This document shows positions 54,846-64,000 of a stretch of 64,000 bases of DNA, one piece after another; within the stretch, counting starts at the first letter, position 1, and every line of letters starts with the position of its first letter. This stretch comes from Methylotenera sp. (GTDB taxonomy: Bacteria > Pseudomonadota > Gammaproteobacteria > Burkholderiales > Methylophilaceae), in the NCBI GenBank assembly GCA_009693255.1, contig SHXQ01000002.1, positions 1 through 64,000 on the forward strand. The letters run 5' to 3'. Under the pieces are notes generated by a model. The model saw nothing but the letters and a program-made list of their open reading frames with translations, was not told the DNA's origin and did no database searches. Position numbers and translations under genes: made by a program.

Positions 54846-55874
54846 ATGACTATACTCAAACAATTAATACTAGTCTTTGGCTTAAGCTTTACCAGCATTG
54901 CTATTGCTGGCGAGTTTGGCGACCACTGCACTACTGGCTTATTTGATGGGGTGATGATTAAAACCAAATGCGAAATTAATGTGCTTTATGAAAGCAAAAC
55001 TTACTGCTTTGGTAGCAAAGCCTCACGCGAGACATTTTTACTGACCCCCGACACAATCATAGCTAAAGCCACCACCTTTTTTGCTAAAAATGCTGAGCCT
55101 ATGCGCGAAAAAATCAGCCAAGCGGATGCGCTTAAACAAATTAACAGCAGCACTTGCGATTTAAGCAACAAAGATGCCAGTTACTTGGTTTTTAATGGCA
55201 TGAATTTAAGCCATTGTAATATGCAAAATATCAGCTTTTTTGGCGCTGAATTAATGGGGGCTAAATTAAAAGGGGCGAATCTACAAGATGCTTATTTAAA
55301 TTTAGCGCGACTTGAAAATGCCGACTTAAGTGACACCAATCTCACTAATGCTACGATTTTTCAGGCAATTTTTGATAAAACTAATTTCCAAAGCGCCAAT
55401 CTCACCAACGCCCGCATGATAGGCACCTTAGGTAATGTCAACATGAGTGATGCCACCATCATAAAAGGCCGCTTTGGCTTAGATATCGGCAATCAACCGA
55501 TGGGCGCCATGCGTTTTGATGCCATAGGCGGTAAATTTTCCAACAGCAATTTTGAAGGTGCAGACATCAATCGCTCTAATTTCAAGTTTGCCAATTTTAG
55601 AAATGCCAACTTACGTCACACTAATTTATTCCGCGCAGACTTTAGTAAAGCCGATTTAACCGGCGCCGATATTACTGGCGCAAAAATGGGTGAAGCCGTT
55701 TTAGATGAAACGATTATGACCAATGTTAAAGGTTTGGAAGCTATTATTGGTTACGATGAGGCTAAAGGCAAATGTATCGATTGCAAAATCACCGTGAAAT
55801 TAAGCCAAATAGAGATGATGACCGCTGAAAATACAGCCACCAAACTATGTAATGTACGTGGCGCTAGGTTTTAG
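54846..55874 (+). CDS. Secreted YHS-like and pentapeptide-repeat protein
   Basis: A 342-residue protein with a signal peptide (MTILKQLILVFGLSFTSIAIA). Residues 26-100 resemble a YHS-type metal-binding module: C28, C42 and C54 with YESKTYCFGSKASRETFLL. From about residue 118 to 300 the sequence is a pentapeptide repeat solenoid, for example ANLQDAYLNLARLENADLSD and NANLRHTNLFRADFSKADLT. Such solenoids fold into quadrilateral helices; some shield gyrase, but a periplasmic one would have a different job. The last part holds a short Cys pair (GKCIDCKI). Function unknown. Confidence 0.87.
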   Translation: MTILKQLILVFGLSFTSIAIAGEFGDHCTTGLFDGVMIKTKCEINVLYESKTYCFGSKASRETFLLTPDTIIAKATTFFAKNAEPMREKISQADALKQINSSTCDLSNKDASYLVFNGMNLSHCNMQNISFFGAELMGAKLKGANLQDAYLNLARLENADLSDTNLTNATIFQAIFDKTNFQSANLTNARMIGTLGNVNMSDATIIKGRFGLDIGNQPMGAMRFDAIGGKFSNSNFEGADINRSNFKFANFRNANLRHTNLFRADFSKADLTGADITGAKMGEAVLDETIMTNVKGLEAIIGYDEAKGKCIDCKITVKLSQIEMMTAENTATKLCNVRGARF

Positions 55875-55956
55875 ACCGGTCTGTCCATTAGAGAAAAACT
55901 AGTCCCTTCCCCCTTGCAGCGGAGGGGTATGAGCTAAATGAACAATCTCAGTATAG

Positions 55957-57204
55957 TCATGCTTCCTTGTCGCCCACCACTAAATCTGGAATATGCCCAA
56001 AAGCGATGTGCATAGGCGCATCCTTTATGGCGTCATGCGCCCCACCAAAATATATGGTATTTTTACCAAATTTTACATTGAGCGTATCAATGGCATTATT
56101 CAGTTTTTTCTCATTCTCCAGTGGTTCAATTTGAAACAAATCACGCGCCACCTCGTCTGCGGTGACTAAGCCAGAGAACGACACGCCCACAGCAAAGGGT
56201 TCATGTTTGTTTTTTGGATAATGTTGCCAAAACGATTCAAGCGCCCCTATTAGGCGCAAGGTGTTATCCGTTGGCGATATGGCACTTTCCATCCCCCAAC
56301 TGGGGATGGATTTGTACGCAGCACGCGCTCTAAACTTAACCTTAACGCTCATTTTACTAGCTAGTAAATCATAGCTGCGCAGTCGCACGCAGGCTTTTTG
56401 CAATAAACGATGCATAACTGCCTTTGCACCCACTTCATTGCGTTGCAGAGGATGCAACACGTGCGAATGCCCCAAGCTGCTACGTGCACGTTTAACGTAA
56501 TATGGCTCTAAGCCACGGAGCTTGTCATACATGCGCTCGCCTTCTATGCTGCCCCACACTGTTTGCAGTTGCTGACGATTAGCCGCATATAATTGCTCAA
56601 CTGTAGTAATTTTGTAGCGATTCAACCGCGCTTCCATTTGCTTACCAATGCCGTTTAACTCACGCAAGTGCAAGCCATAAAGGCGGCTGGGTAATTCATG
56701 ATGCGCGATCAAAACGCAGCCATCTGGCTTTTGCATATTAGACGCAGTTTTAGCTAAAAAGGTATTGGGCGCAATACCGATGGAGCAACGAATGTAATCG
56801 AATTGTTGGTGTAGTGCCTGTTTAATTACTGCCGCCAGTTTGAGCGCATTTTCAGGTACTTGCTGACTACCCGTCAACCGACACAGCATCTCATCAATCG
56901 AAAGCACCTTTTCTACATGCGTACAGCTTTCTACTATTTCAATCAGCTTATGATGAAATTCCACGTAAATAGGCGGTCTTGCTTCTACAAAAATAATATC
57001 AGGACACAGTTTTCGCGCATCACGTACAAGCGTACCGGTTTTTACACCAAATGCTTTGGCTTCATAACTTGCCGCAATACAACAGGTTGTTTCAGCTATC
57101 ACAGCCAATATACCTATGGGCTTGCCACGCAATTCAGGCAACAGTTGCTGCTCTACCGACGCAAAATACGCGTTAAAATCTACATATAAGGCATTTAATC
57201 GCAT
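55957..57204 (-). CDS. Y-family DNA polymerase
   Basis: Translesion polymerase of 415 residues. The palm has catalytic residues in LYVDFNAYFASVEQQ (D9) near residue 6 and VLSIDEML near 103 (the SIDE Asp/Glu pair). The finger segment includes EAKAFGVKTG, and SIGIAPNTFLAKTASNMQKP near 142 is typical for the family. The thumb HhH region (ELNGIGKQMEARLNR) and little finger follow. It falls between DinB and UmuC types, so a symbol is not given. No umuD or lexA neighbours are seen. Confidence 0.88.
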   Translation of the reverse strand: MRLNALYVDFNAYFASVEQQLLPELRGKPIGILAVIAETTCCIAASYEAKAFGVKTGTLVRDARKLCPDIIFVEARPPIYVEFHHKLIEIVESCTHVEKVLSIDEMLCRLTGSQQVPENALKLAAVIKQALHQQFDYIRCSIGIAPNTFLAKTASNMQKPDGCVLIAHHELPSRLYGLHLRELNGIGKQMEARLNRYKITTVEQLYAANRQQLQTVWGSIEGERMYDKLRGLEPYYVKRARSSLGHSHVLHPLQRNEVGAKAVMHRLLQKACVRLRSYDLLASKMSVKVKFRARAAYKSIPSWGMESAISPTDNTLRLIGALESFWQHYPKNKHEPFAVGVSFSGLVTADEVARDLFQIEPLENEKKLNNAIDTLNVKFGKNTIYFGGAHDAIKDAPMHIAFGHIPDLVVGDKEA

Positions 57205-57315
57205 GATAAAAAGTTAAATTTAATGTAATGTTTTGAACAGAAGATAGACTAACTATTGTAAAGTTAATTGACGAAATTTAAGGCTAATTTCAAAGATAAT
57301 TCAAAGGTGATCTGG

Positions 57316-57852
57316 ATGAATAATGCACAAATTGCAATTTTCGCGGGCGGTTGTTTTTGGTGTACAGAACCAGTATTTAGCCAGCTACGTGGTGTTAGCA
57401 GTGTGGCTTCTGGCTATATAGGCGGACATACGCTTGACCCCAACTACAAGGCGATTTGCAATGGCAATACAGGGCATGCTGAAGCCATACGCATCAGCTT
57501 TGACGCTGAGCAAGTCAGTTTTGAAACTTTATTAGAGGTGTTTTTAGTCTCGCACGACCCAACTACGCCCAATCGCCAAGGCCATGACATCGGCACACAA
57601 TATCGCTCAGCGGTATTCTGCCAAAATGAAATGCAACGTGAGGCCACTGAAAAAATGATTGCGGCATTTAATGCTGCAGCTGTTTTTAAAGCGCCCATCG
57701 TTACGCAAATCAACGGCGCAGATACCTTTTACCCTGCAGAAGACTACCACCAGTATTTTTTTGACAAGAACCCTAATCAGCCTTACTGCATGGCGGTGGC
57801 GGCCCCTAAGGCGGAAAAGATAAGGGCAAGATATGCACAGTTAATTAAGTAG
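57316..57852 (+). CDS. msrA: Peptide methionine (S)-S-oxide reductase
   Basis: Repairs oxidised methionine in proteins. The product from ATG 57316 (AAGGTGAT ahead of it) has 178 residues. The active-site GGCFWC is near residue 11-16, followed by SVASGYIGG, SFDAEQVSFETLLEVFLVSHDP and DIGTQYRSAVF, and the final EDYHQYFFDKNP block. The frame opens earlier at 57268 with TTG, but that extension has no family residues. A fused MsrB domain is absent. Confidence 0.95.
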   Translation: MNNAQIAIFAGGCFWCTEPVFSQLRGVSSVASGYIGGHTLDPNYKAICNGNTGHAEAIRISFDAEQVSFETLLEVFLVSHDPTTPNRQGHDIGTQYRSAVFCQNEMQREATEKMIAAFNAAAVFKAPIVTQINGADTFYPAEDYHQYFFDKNPNQPYCMAVAAPKAEKIRARYAQLIK

Positions 57853-57872
57853 GTGTGCCTTGCACTAGTGGC

Positions 57873-59639
57873 CTACTTCTGCCAAGCATCGCGCAGGGTG
57901 ACTGTGCGATTAAACACCGGCTTAGCTGCTACGCTGTCTTTGCTATCTGCCACAAAGTAACCATGCCGCTCAAATTGGAAGCCGTCTTCTGCATGCGCAT
58001 TTCTTAAGCCCAGCTCTAGTTGTGCAGTAATCACCGTCACTGAATTTAGGTTAAGGTCATTTAAGAAATCTCTATCACCCTCGCCTGGATGCGCCTCCTT
58101 GAACAATCTATCGTACAAACGCACTTCACATTCATAAGCATGCTGAACCGATACCCAGTGGATATTACCTTTGACTTTAACGCTATCTGAACCTGGCGTG
58201 CCCGATTTGGTATCCGGTAAATATTCACAATGCACCACAGTCACATTACCTGTGGCATCTTTTTCGCAGCCGGTACACTGCACTACATAGCCGTAACGCA
58301 AGCGCACCAAGCCATCGGGCACTAATCTAAAGAACCCTTTGCTAGGCTCTTCCATAAAGTCTTCGCGCTCTATCCACAACTCGCGCGTCAACGGCACCAC
58401 GCGCTTACCTAGCTCCGGTTTCAGTGGGTGATTGGGTGCAAAACAGTCTTCTACTTGATCCGCTGGGTAGTTATCAATCACCAGTTTAACCGGATCCAAC
58501 ACGGCAATACGGCGCTCAGCAGACTCATTGAGCACTTCACGCATACAGTCTTCTAGTATGGTGTATTCAATCCATGAGTCCACTTTAGACACGCCAATGC
58601 GATCGGTAAACAACTTAAAGCCTGCGGCAGTGTAGCCGCGGCGACGTGCACCCGCCAAACTGGGTAAGCGTGGATCATCCCAGCCTGATACCTGCTTTTC
58701 TTCTACCAATTGAATCAGTTTTCGCTTAGATAACACCACGTAAGTTAAGTTTAAACGGGAAAATTCGTATTGTTTAGGAAGCGGCTGTGCTAACAAGCCC
58801 GCCTCAGCCAAGCGCGCTAACAACCAATCGTAAAACGGACGCTGATCTTCAAATTCCAGCGTACAAATAGAATGGGTAATCTGCTCTAACGCATCTTCAA
58901 TCGGATGGGCAAAGGTGTACATCGGATAAATACACCACTTATCACCGGTGTTGTGGTGGTGGGCGCGGCGTACCCGATAAATAGCCGGGTCGCGCAGATT
59001 AATATTGGCTGAAGCCATGTCTATTTTTGCGCGCAGAATCAAGCTGCCATCGGCATGTATGCCATCGCGCATTTCACGGAATAACGTTAAATTTTCAGCC
59101 ACAGTACGATCACGCCATGGTGAGTTTTTGCCTACTTCCGTCAGAGTGCCGCGAGTGATACGCATTTCTTCAGCGGTTTGGCTATCGACATATGCATGCC
59201 CATGTTCAATCAAACTTTCTGCGGCGCTATACATAAAGTCAAAATAATTACTGGCAAAATATAAATGACGCTCATGTTTATTTTCCCAGCCAAAACCTAG
59301 CCACTTCACCGTATCCGTAATACTGTCCACGTATTCTTGGCTTTCTTTTTCCGGGTTAGTGTCATCGAAACGCAAATGACAAACGCCAGCGTAATCACGC
59401 GCTAAGCCAAAATTCAAAAAGATAGATTTGGCATGGCCAATATGCAAATAGCCATTGGGCTCAGGTGGGAAACGCGTACGAATTTTTGCAACATCAGGCT
59501 GACCAGTCGCATGATGCGCGGCATCACCTGGGCTACCCGCCCATTTACGTGATTGATATACGCCTTGCTCAAGGTCTTTATCAACAATGGTACGAATAAA
59601 ATTGGAGCCTAAGGGAGTGGGTATTTTTTCAGATGCCAT
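57873..59639 (-). CDS. glnS: Glutamine-tRNA ligase
   Basis: Class I aminoacyl-tRNA synthetase that charges tRNA-Gln. The 588-residue protein has the HIGH motif in RFPPEPNGYLHIGHAKSI near residue 60, DDTNPEKESQEYVDSI near 95, and the KMSKS-type VVLSKRKLIQLV near 310. A C-terminal beta-barrel anticodon-binding domain follows. A long N-terminal stretch (1-55) precedes the catalytic domain, as in many proteobacteria. It stands alone on the minus strand and converges on msrA. Confidence 0.97.
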   Translation of the reverse strand: MASEKIPTPLGSNFIRTIVDKDLEQGVYQSRKWAGSPGDAAHHATGQPDVAKIRTRFPPEPNGYLHIGHAKSIFLNFGLARDYAGVCHLRFDDTNPEKESQEYVDSITDTVKWLGFGWENKHERHLYFASNYFDFMYSAAESLIEHGHAYVDSQTAEEMRITRGTLTEVGKNSPWRDRTVAENLTLFREMRDGIHADGSLILRAKIDMASANINLRDPAIYRVRRAHHHNTGDKWCIYPMYTFAHPIEDALEQITHSICTLEFEDQRPFYDWLLARLAEAGLLAQPLPKQYEFSRLNLTYVVLSKRKLIQLVEEKQVSGWDDPRLPSLAGARRRGYTAAGFKLFTDRIGVSKVDSWIEYTILEDCMREVLNESAERRIAVLDPVKLVIDNYPADQVEDCFAPNHPLKPELGKRVVPLTRELWIEREDFMEEPSKGFFRLVPDGLVRLRYGYVVQCTGCEKDATGNVTVVHCEYLPDTKSGTPGSDSVKVKGNIHWVSVQHAYECEVRLYDRLFKEAHPGEGDRDFLNDLNLNSVTVITAQLELGLRNAHAEDGFQFERHGYFVADSKDSVAAKPVFNRTVTLRDAWQK

Positions 59640-59769
59640 GATGAACTTAACAGTTAACTCAAAATAATTTTGCTTATTTTACACTATAGAACTCAAATCA
59701 ATTGGCATCTGCGCTAACTGTACATTCACAATGCCACGGCTATAGGGCTGTGATAAACTACAATTTCAT

Positions 59770-60762
59770 ATGAACGCACTTACTTTCCCTATATTACGCT
59801 TACTTGCCGATGGAAAATTTCACTCTGGTGAGGATATTGCCCAGCAGTTAAAGGTGTCGCGCGCCACCGTTTGGAATGCTATACAAGAGGCTGAAAAGCT
59901 AGGGGTTGAGATTTTTTCAGTGCGTGGGCGTGGTTATAAACTTTCGCAAGCCGTCACCTTACTAGATGAACAAGCCGTGTTAAATGCTATCGGCGAGCAT
60001 CGCGCATGGTTTAAGTTAGAAGTGCATGACCACTTAGAATCGACCAATAGCTATATGATGAAAAACTTAAGTGGCGGACAAGCCCATGCCAGCTGTGTGG
60101 CAGCTAACCTACAAACTAACGGCCGCGGTAGACGTGGCCGTAGCTGGCAAGCTGGCTTAGGCGCCAGCTTAACTTTTTCTTTATTATGGCGATTTCAATG
60201 CGGTGCATCGGCATTATCCGGCTTGAGTCTGGCGGTAGGCGTTGCGCTGATTCGCGCCTTACATAGCTTAGGTATAGCCCAAGCACAACTCAAATGGCCG
60301 AATGACGTGTTGATTGTAGCGAACAATCAAGCTCCCGGAAAATTAGCGGGCATTTTAATTGAGCTACAAGGCGATATGGAAGGCCCTAGCGCAGCCGTGA
60401 TTGGCGTGGGCATTAATCTAAATCTGCCGACTAAAATAAAACAGCACATTGACCAACCGGCAACCGATATTGCCAGCGTTGCCGGCCGCCAAATTAATCC
60501 CAACGAGTTACTCGGCACCCTACTTAAACACTTGGCTGAAGTGCTGAGCAGCTTTGAGCAACAAGGCTTTACCAGCCTGCGTGATGAATGGATTAAACAC
60601 CACGCCTATCATCAACAGCCGGTCAAAATGTTACACCCTGATGGTAGAGAAACTTTTGGCACCGTCACCAATGTGGCGGATGACGGTATTTTACTCATCA
60701 GCACGCCACTTGGCGAGCAACGTTTTTCATCGGGCGAAATTAGCTTGCGGGCAGCAGAATAA
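59770..60762 (+). CDS. birA: Bifunctional biotin-protein ligase/biotin operon repressor
   Basis: The 330-residue protein has an N-terminal winged helix (residues about 1-62, with GEDIAQQLKVSRATVWNAIQ) that allows repression of biotin genes, and a ligase domain that attaches biotin to acetyl-CoA carboxylase. Ligase motifs are LESTNSYMM near 95, the biotinyl-AMP loop TNGRGRRGRSWQA near 118 and LKWPNDVLI near 178. The SH3-like C-terminal domain is complete. Its stop shares a base with the coaX start. Confidence 0.95.
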   Translation: MNALTFPILRLLADGKFHSGEDIAQQLKVSRATVWNAIQEAEKLGVEIFSVRGRGYKLSQAVTLLDEQAVLNAIGEHRAWFKLEVHDHLESTNSYMMKNLSGGQAHASCVAANLQTNGRGRRGRSWQAGLGASLTFSLLWRFQCGASALSGLSLAVGVALIRALHSLGIAQAQLKWPNDVLIVANNQAPGKLAGILIELQGDMEGPSAAVIGVGINLNLPTKIKQHIDQPATDIASVAGRQINPNELLGTLLKHLAEVLSSFEQQGFTSLRDEWIKHHAYHQQPVKMLHPDGRETFGTVTNVADDGILLISTPLGEQRFSSGEISLRAAE

Positions 60763-61565
60763 TGGTCATTTCATCATTAAATACGGCTCAATTTTTAGCG
60801 ATTGACATCGGCAATACTAGGAGTAAATGGGCCTTATTTGATGCGAGTGGCACCATGCTGAAGCATGGTGCCTGCCTAAATACAGCACTGACAACCTTAA
60901 TACTGCCTAAGGCTAGCCGGGTTTTAGTTTCAAACGTCGCCGGCAATATCATTAAGGCGCAACTTGAAACATTATTAATGGACTATTCGCAGATCAATTG
61001 GCTAATCACACCCTCAGCAGCCTGCGACGTTATTAATCGCTACACCCTCCCAAGCAGCCTAGGTAGCGACCGCTGGGCCGCGCTGATTGCCGCTTGGCAC
61101 ATTAAGCAAACCCCTTGCGTGGTGGTTAATGCTGGCACCGCGGTGACTATAGATGCACTGACCTCAAACAATCATCAGGCGGCGTTTATTGGTGGCTTAA
61201 TATTACCCGGGCTAAACTTAATGCAACAAAGTTTGGGGCAGGCTACTGCACAATTACCAGTAGCCGCCTCATGGCTTGCCGAAGGTGCAAGCACGCCGCG
61301 CCATAAAGTTGTTTTTCCAAAAGATACTGCCGACGCACTATATACTGGGGCTTTGCAAGCGATTACTGGCGCCATTGCCAGTATGTCTCATGCACTACAT
61401 GGGGAATGCAAACAACTGCCTGCCATTATCATTAGTGGTGGCAATGCACAGCAAATAAAGGATAGTCTAATGGGCGAGATGATTGAGCAGGCGTTAATCG
61501 TCGATAATTTAGTCTTACATGGCCTATATTGGATAGACCACTTTATGCAAAGTGAGCAGCCATGA
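60762..61565 (+). CDS. coaX: Type III pantothenate kinase
   Basis: First enzyme of CoA synthesis in bacteria that use the CoaX type. The 267-residue acetate-kinase-like fold has FLAIDIGNTRSKWALF near residue 12, GSDRWAALIAAWH near 103 and NAGTAVTIDAL near 125 followed by FIGGLILPGLNLM. Overlapping starts and stops with birA and the broken SPOR gene show an operon common in betaproteobacteria. Confidence 0.95.
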   Translation: MVISSLNTAQFLAIDIGNTRSKWALFDASGTMLKHGACLNTALTTLILPKASRVLVSNVAGNIIKAQLETLLMDYSQINWLITPSAACDVINRYTLPSSLGSDRWAALIAAWHIKQTPCVVVNAGTAVTIDALTSNNHQAAFIGGLILPGLNLMQQSLGQATAQLPVAASWLAEGASTPRHKVVFPKDTADALYTGALQAITGAIASMSHALHGECKQLPAIIISGGNAQQIKDSLMGEMIEQALIVDNLVLHGLYWIDHFMQSEQP

Positions 61566-62280
61566 AAAAGTTAGTTTACTTATTGCTAGTCATCAATATT
61601 GGCTTATTAAGCTATTTCAACTTAGATCTTATTTTACCCAATACCAACCCGATCATTCGGACGGAAATTAATCCGGAAAAAATAAAAATACTCAATCCAC
61701 AGCAAATAGAAGCCTTGCCGAGTCAACAATCCGCATTGCCAACACCGGCAGTACCGCCCACGCCTAATGCTAATGAACAGAGTACAAGCCCCCTCTAAGC
61801 ACCATACTTGTAGCTAAAACTACTGCCTGTTATGAATGGGGGTGTTTTCAAAAACTAGGGTGACTGAAGCACAAGTGGCTTCATCCAATATGGCTTTACA
61901 AGCCACGATAAAAACACAATCTCCGCTAGAAGCCAAACGTTTTTTTGGTCTATAAATCACCACGTAAATCTGCCGAAGCCACACAGAAAAAGGCTTTAAA
62001 ATTAAAAGTGATGGGCGTTGAAGATCTCTTTGTTGTGCAAGGGGCCAAATGGAAGAATGCAATTTCCTTTGGCGTTTTTGAAGGTGAGCAACTCGCTGCC
62101 AACCTCGTCAAAGAGCTTAAAGCCAAAGGCATAAAAGATATCGCAAAAGCCATAGGCAACCAAGGTAAAGGCCATGCTAGCCTAATATTTAAAGAGGTTA
62201 GCGATGAGAAAGTAGCCGAACTTAAGAAACTAAAAGCAGCTTTCCCAGAAGCAAATCTAAAAGAAGTCACTTGTAATTAA
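61562..62280 (+). pseudogene. SPOR-domain membrane protein interrupted by three homopolymer shifts
   Basis: The first frame (61562-61798) gives a membrane anchor (LVYLLLVINIGLLSYFNLDL) and a Pro/Gln/Asn-rich linker, then stops. A second frame carries the middle part (TTACYEW, then VFSKTRVTEAQVASSNMALQ) and the third (from about 61945) a SPOR domain with DLFVVQGAKWKNAISFGVFE ending at 62280. The joins lie at a C run (61789-61793), a G run (61838-61842) and a T run (61940-61946). Adding one C and one G and removing one T gives one frame of 720 bases, about 239 residues. SPOR domains bind septal peptidoglycan. It could be a pseudogene, a sequencing artefact or slippage-controlled. Confidence 0.82.
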
Positions 62281-62412
62281 GTAAGTCTCATAGCAATCAC
62301 GGCGTAACAGTCTTAATTCAACATTTTTCCAAGATTTTTTAGATAAGCACCGTACTAAACACCTCGTCTTCCACTATAATTTACACATAAAAATACTATC
62401 ATTAAGCACCGT

Positions 62413-63183
62413 ATGAAAATACTAATCTCAAATGACGATGGTTACTTTGCACCAGGCCTGAACATCCTCGCGGAACACATTGCCAAACTAGCCGACATTA
62501 CCGTGGTTGCGCCAGAGCGCAACAGAAGTGGTGCCAGCAACTCACTAACCTTAGATAGACCGTTAAGTGTTAAAAAGGCCGCTAATGGCTTTTTTTACGT
62601 CAATGGCACGCCGACAGATTGTGTGCATATTGCCCTAACAGGGTTGATGGACGGTATGCCAGACATGGTCATTAGCGGCATTAATGATGGCGCTAACATG
62701 GGCGACGATACAATATACTCTGGCACAGTTGCTGCCGCGATGGAAGGTTATTTACTGGGCATTCCATCTATCGCAATATCTATGTCACAGCATAACGCCA
62801 CGCATTTTGAAACTGCAGCAAGAGTTGTTGTGGAGTTGATACAACACCACCAAAAAACTGGCTTCAAATCTGCCACCTTGCTCAATGTGAATGTGCCAGA
62901 TATTCCCTACGATGAACTTCAAGGTCGCGTAGTGACACGCCTAGGCAAGCGCCATAAGGCTGAGCCAGTGGTACAGCTCAAAACACCGCGCAATGAAACG
63001 GTGTATTGGGTGGGGGCTGCAGGGTTGCCCAACGATGGCGGCATAGGCACTGACTTTTATGCGGTAGCGAATAAACAAGTCTCGATCTCACCCATTCAGG
63101 TTGATTTAACTAATCACGCACAACTCACGGAAATTAAAGACTGGTTAGGCCTGGCAAATAACAATTCAAGAAAGCAGCACTAA
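62413..63183 (+). CDS. surE: 5'/3'-nucleotidase SurE
   Basis: Metal-dependent survival protein that removes phosphate from nucleoside monophosphates and related compounds. The 256-residue protein has the acidic metal-binding start [32 protein letters not shown] near residue 36, and [28 protein letters not shown]-type motifs near 90 with the conserved Asn and Ser/Thr. Followed by pcm, in the classic surE-pcm-nlpD order. Confidence 0.96.
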   Translation: MKILISNDDGYFAPGLNILAEHIAKLADITVVAPERNRSGASNSLTLDRPLSVKKAANGFFYVNGTPTDCVHIALTGLMDGMPDMVISGINDGANMGDDTIYSGTVAAAMEGYLLGIPSIAISMSQHNATHFETAARVVVELIQHHQKTGFKSATLLNVNVPDIPYDELQGRVVTRLGKRHKAEPVVQLKTPRNETVYWVGAAGLPNDGGIGTDFYAVANKQVSISPIQVDLTNHAQLTEIKDWLGLANNNSRKQH

Positions 63184-63184
63184 G

Positions 63185-63856
63185 TTGGCAATTTCAAGAA
63201 CCTCAGCACAAACTGGCATCGGCATGACATCGCAACGCACGCGCGATCGCATGTTGGTGCGTTTACGCGAACAAGGCATTAAAGATGAAGTGGTGCTTTC
63301 CGCCATCGGCGCTATTCCACGCCATATTTTTGTGGATGAAGCGCTCTCTATCCGAGCTTATGAAGACGTGTCTCTACCCATCGGTTTTGGTCAGACAATT
63401 TCACAGCCTTATATTGTGGGGCGCATGTCCGAAATTTTACGCAATGGCAATGCATTAAATAAAGTGCTTGAAATTGGCACCGGCTGTGGCTATCAAACCG
63501 CCGTACTGTCTAAACTCGCCAAAGAGGTGTATTCTGTTGAGCGCATTCGACCCTTGGTCATGAAAGCCCGCGGTCATTTACGCGAACTCAAATGCATCAA
63601 CGTAAAACTTGGTCATGCTGACGGCAATATGGGCTTAATAGACCTAGCACCATTTGATAGCATTATTGTCACCGCCGCCGCTAGCCACATCCCACAAGAC
63701 TTATTAGATCAGCTGAGTATCGGCGGGCGTTTAGTGATACCGGTTGGCACCGACGAGCAAATTTTATATTTAGTAGAGCGTTTATCGCAGCTAGAATACC
63801 GTCAAACTAAACTAGAGGCGGTAAAATTTGTGCCCTTATTAGGCGGCTTATTATAA
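63185..63856 (+). CDS. pcm: Protein-L-isoaspartate O-methyltransferase
   Basis: Repairs isoaspartyl residues in aged proteins by methylation. The product is up to 223 residues from TTG 63185, one base after the surE stop; an alternative ATG at 63224 ([12 protein letters not shown]) would shorten it by 13 residues. Residues GIGMTSQRT before that ATG are common in relatives, which favours the upstream TTG. Motifs include [20 protein letters not shown] near 60 and the SAM site [19 protein letters not shown] near 95. Confidence 0.93.
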   Translation: MAISRTSAQTGIGMTSQRTRDRMLVRLREQGIKDEVVLSAIGAIPRHIFVDEALSIRAYEDVSLPIGFGQTISQPYIVGRMSEILRNGNALNKVLEIGTGCGYQTAVLSKLAKEVYSVERIRPLVMKARGHLRELKCINVKLGHADGNMGLIDLAPFDSIIVTAAASHIPQDLLDQLSIGGRLVIPVGTDEQILYLVERLSQLEYRQTKLEAVKFVPLLGGLL

Positions 63857-63858
63857 CG

Positions 63859-64000
63859 ATGCGTAACGTCCTACTCTTCACTGCATTATGGCTACTAGTA
63901 AGCCTTGTCGGCTGTAGCAGCACCCCTCCGGCATCTGTCATTGACCGTTTGCCAGTGAACAAACCTAGCAAAATTGACCACACTAGTGCAAAAAAGCCAA
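63859..64000 (+). CDS. nlpD: Lipoprotein NlpD-like peptidase (5' part)
   Basis: The window ends in the gene after 47 codons. The product starts with a lipoprotein signal MRNVLLFTALWLLVSLVGCSS, with lipobox cysteine C19, and continues with a Pro/Ser/Lys-rich linker. In the surE-pcm order the next gene is nlpD, an outer-membrane activator of amidases with LysM and peptidase M23 domains, but those domains lie outside the window. Only two bases separate it from pcm. Confidence 0.75.
   Translation, partial: MRNVLLFTALWLLVSLVGCSSTPPASVIDRLPVNKPSKIDHTSAKKP

Noticed and set aside
1-64000. CRISPR array, prophage, rRNA operon or defence island
   Set aside because: No regularly spaced repeats, phage structural genes, rRNA sequence or recognised defence genes were found on either strand.

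Overview
The window is a contiguous piece of a bacterial chromosome of moderate GC content, dense in housekeeping genes on both strands. The gene content and local orders (rnr-rlmB, tpiA-secG-tRNA-Leu, birA-coaX-SPOR gene, surE-pcm-nlpD, recJ beside a COG4255 gene, an 86-residue IF-1 with the C-terminal extension common in this group) point to a betaproteobacterium. A MoxY-like sensor kinase, a PQQ-type dehydrogenase and dihydroxyacetone kinase subunits would suit Nitrosomonadales/Methylophilaceae, but that family assignment is inference. I see no prophage, integrative element, CRISPR array or rRNA operon.

Layout. 1-7.7 kb: mqo, rlmB, rnr, an aberrant tRNA-Leu-like gene, a decayed response-regulator relic, an S4-domain protein, infA, a cold-shock gene, a SemiSWEET transporter and a wrecked tesA-type esterase gene. 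7.7-19 kb: a PQQ-type lipoprotein dehydrogenase behind a 24-bp palindrome, an unknown membrane protein, ycaO, a YhcH-family gene, split mnmD/mnmC, a TPR O-GlcNAc-transferase-like protein, a pilU pseudogene and a DMT exporter. 19-25.5 kb: dapC, miaA, amiC, tsaE, queG and amtB with a sigma-54-type promoter. 25.5-28.4 kb: an AT-rich patch with a 59-codon orphan ORF, then an iron-uptake operon (cupredoxin, FTR1 permease, beta-barrel) behind a Fur-box-like site. 28.4-38 kb: hslO, a TrmH-family methyltransferase, argG-argF-argD, another DMT transporter, YceI, a candidate small RNA and a two-component system. 38-46.3 kb: dhaL-dhaK, a methyltransferase, ylqF, rep and uup. 46.3-54.5 kb: tRNA-Arg, tRNA-Leu, secG, tpiA, a copper-type P-ATPase, nnrD, recJ, a COG4255 gene and a glycine-zipper protein. 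54.8-64 kb: a YHS-like/pentapeptide protein, a Y-family polymerase, msrA, glnS, birA-coaX with a SPOR gene broken by three homopolymer shifts, surE, pcm and the start of nlpD.

The genes form several functional themes: tRNA and rRNA maturation (rlmB, rnr, mnmD/C, miaA, tsaE, queG, TrmH), arginine and lysine biosynthesis (argD/F/G, dapC), nitrogen and iron acquisition (amtB, FTR1 operon), repair (recJ, rep, uup, Y-family polymerase, msrA, pcm) and envelope maintenance (amiC, glycine-zipper protein, nlpD).

The most unusual signals are the tRNA-Leu body carrying a CGG (proline-reading) anticodon, a promoter-plus-terminator unit without an ORF (candidate sRNA), four or more decaying genes in different states, and the SPOR gene whose frame is restored exactly by three single-base homopolymer corrections. 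I found no convincing multi-gene novel defence or biosynthetic system here.
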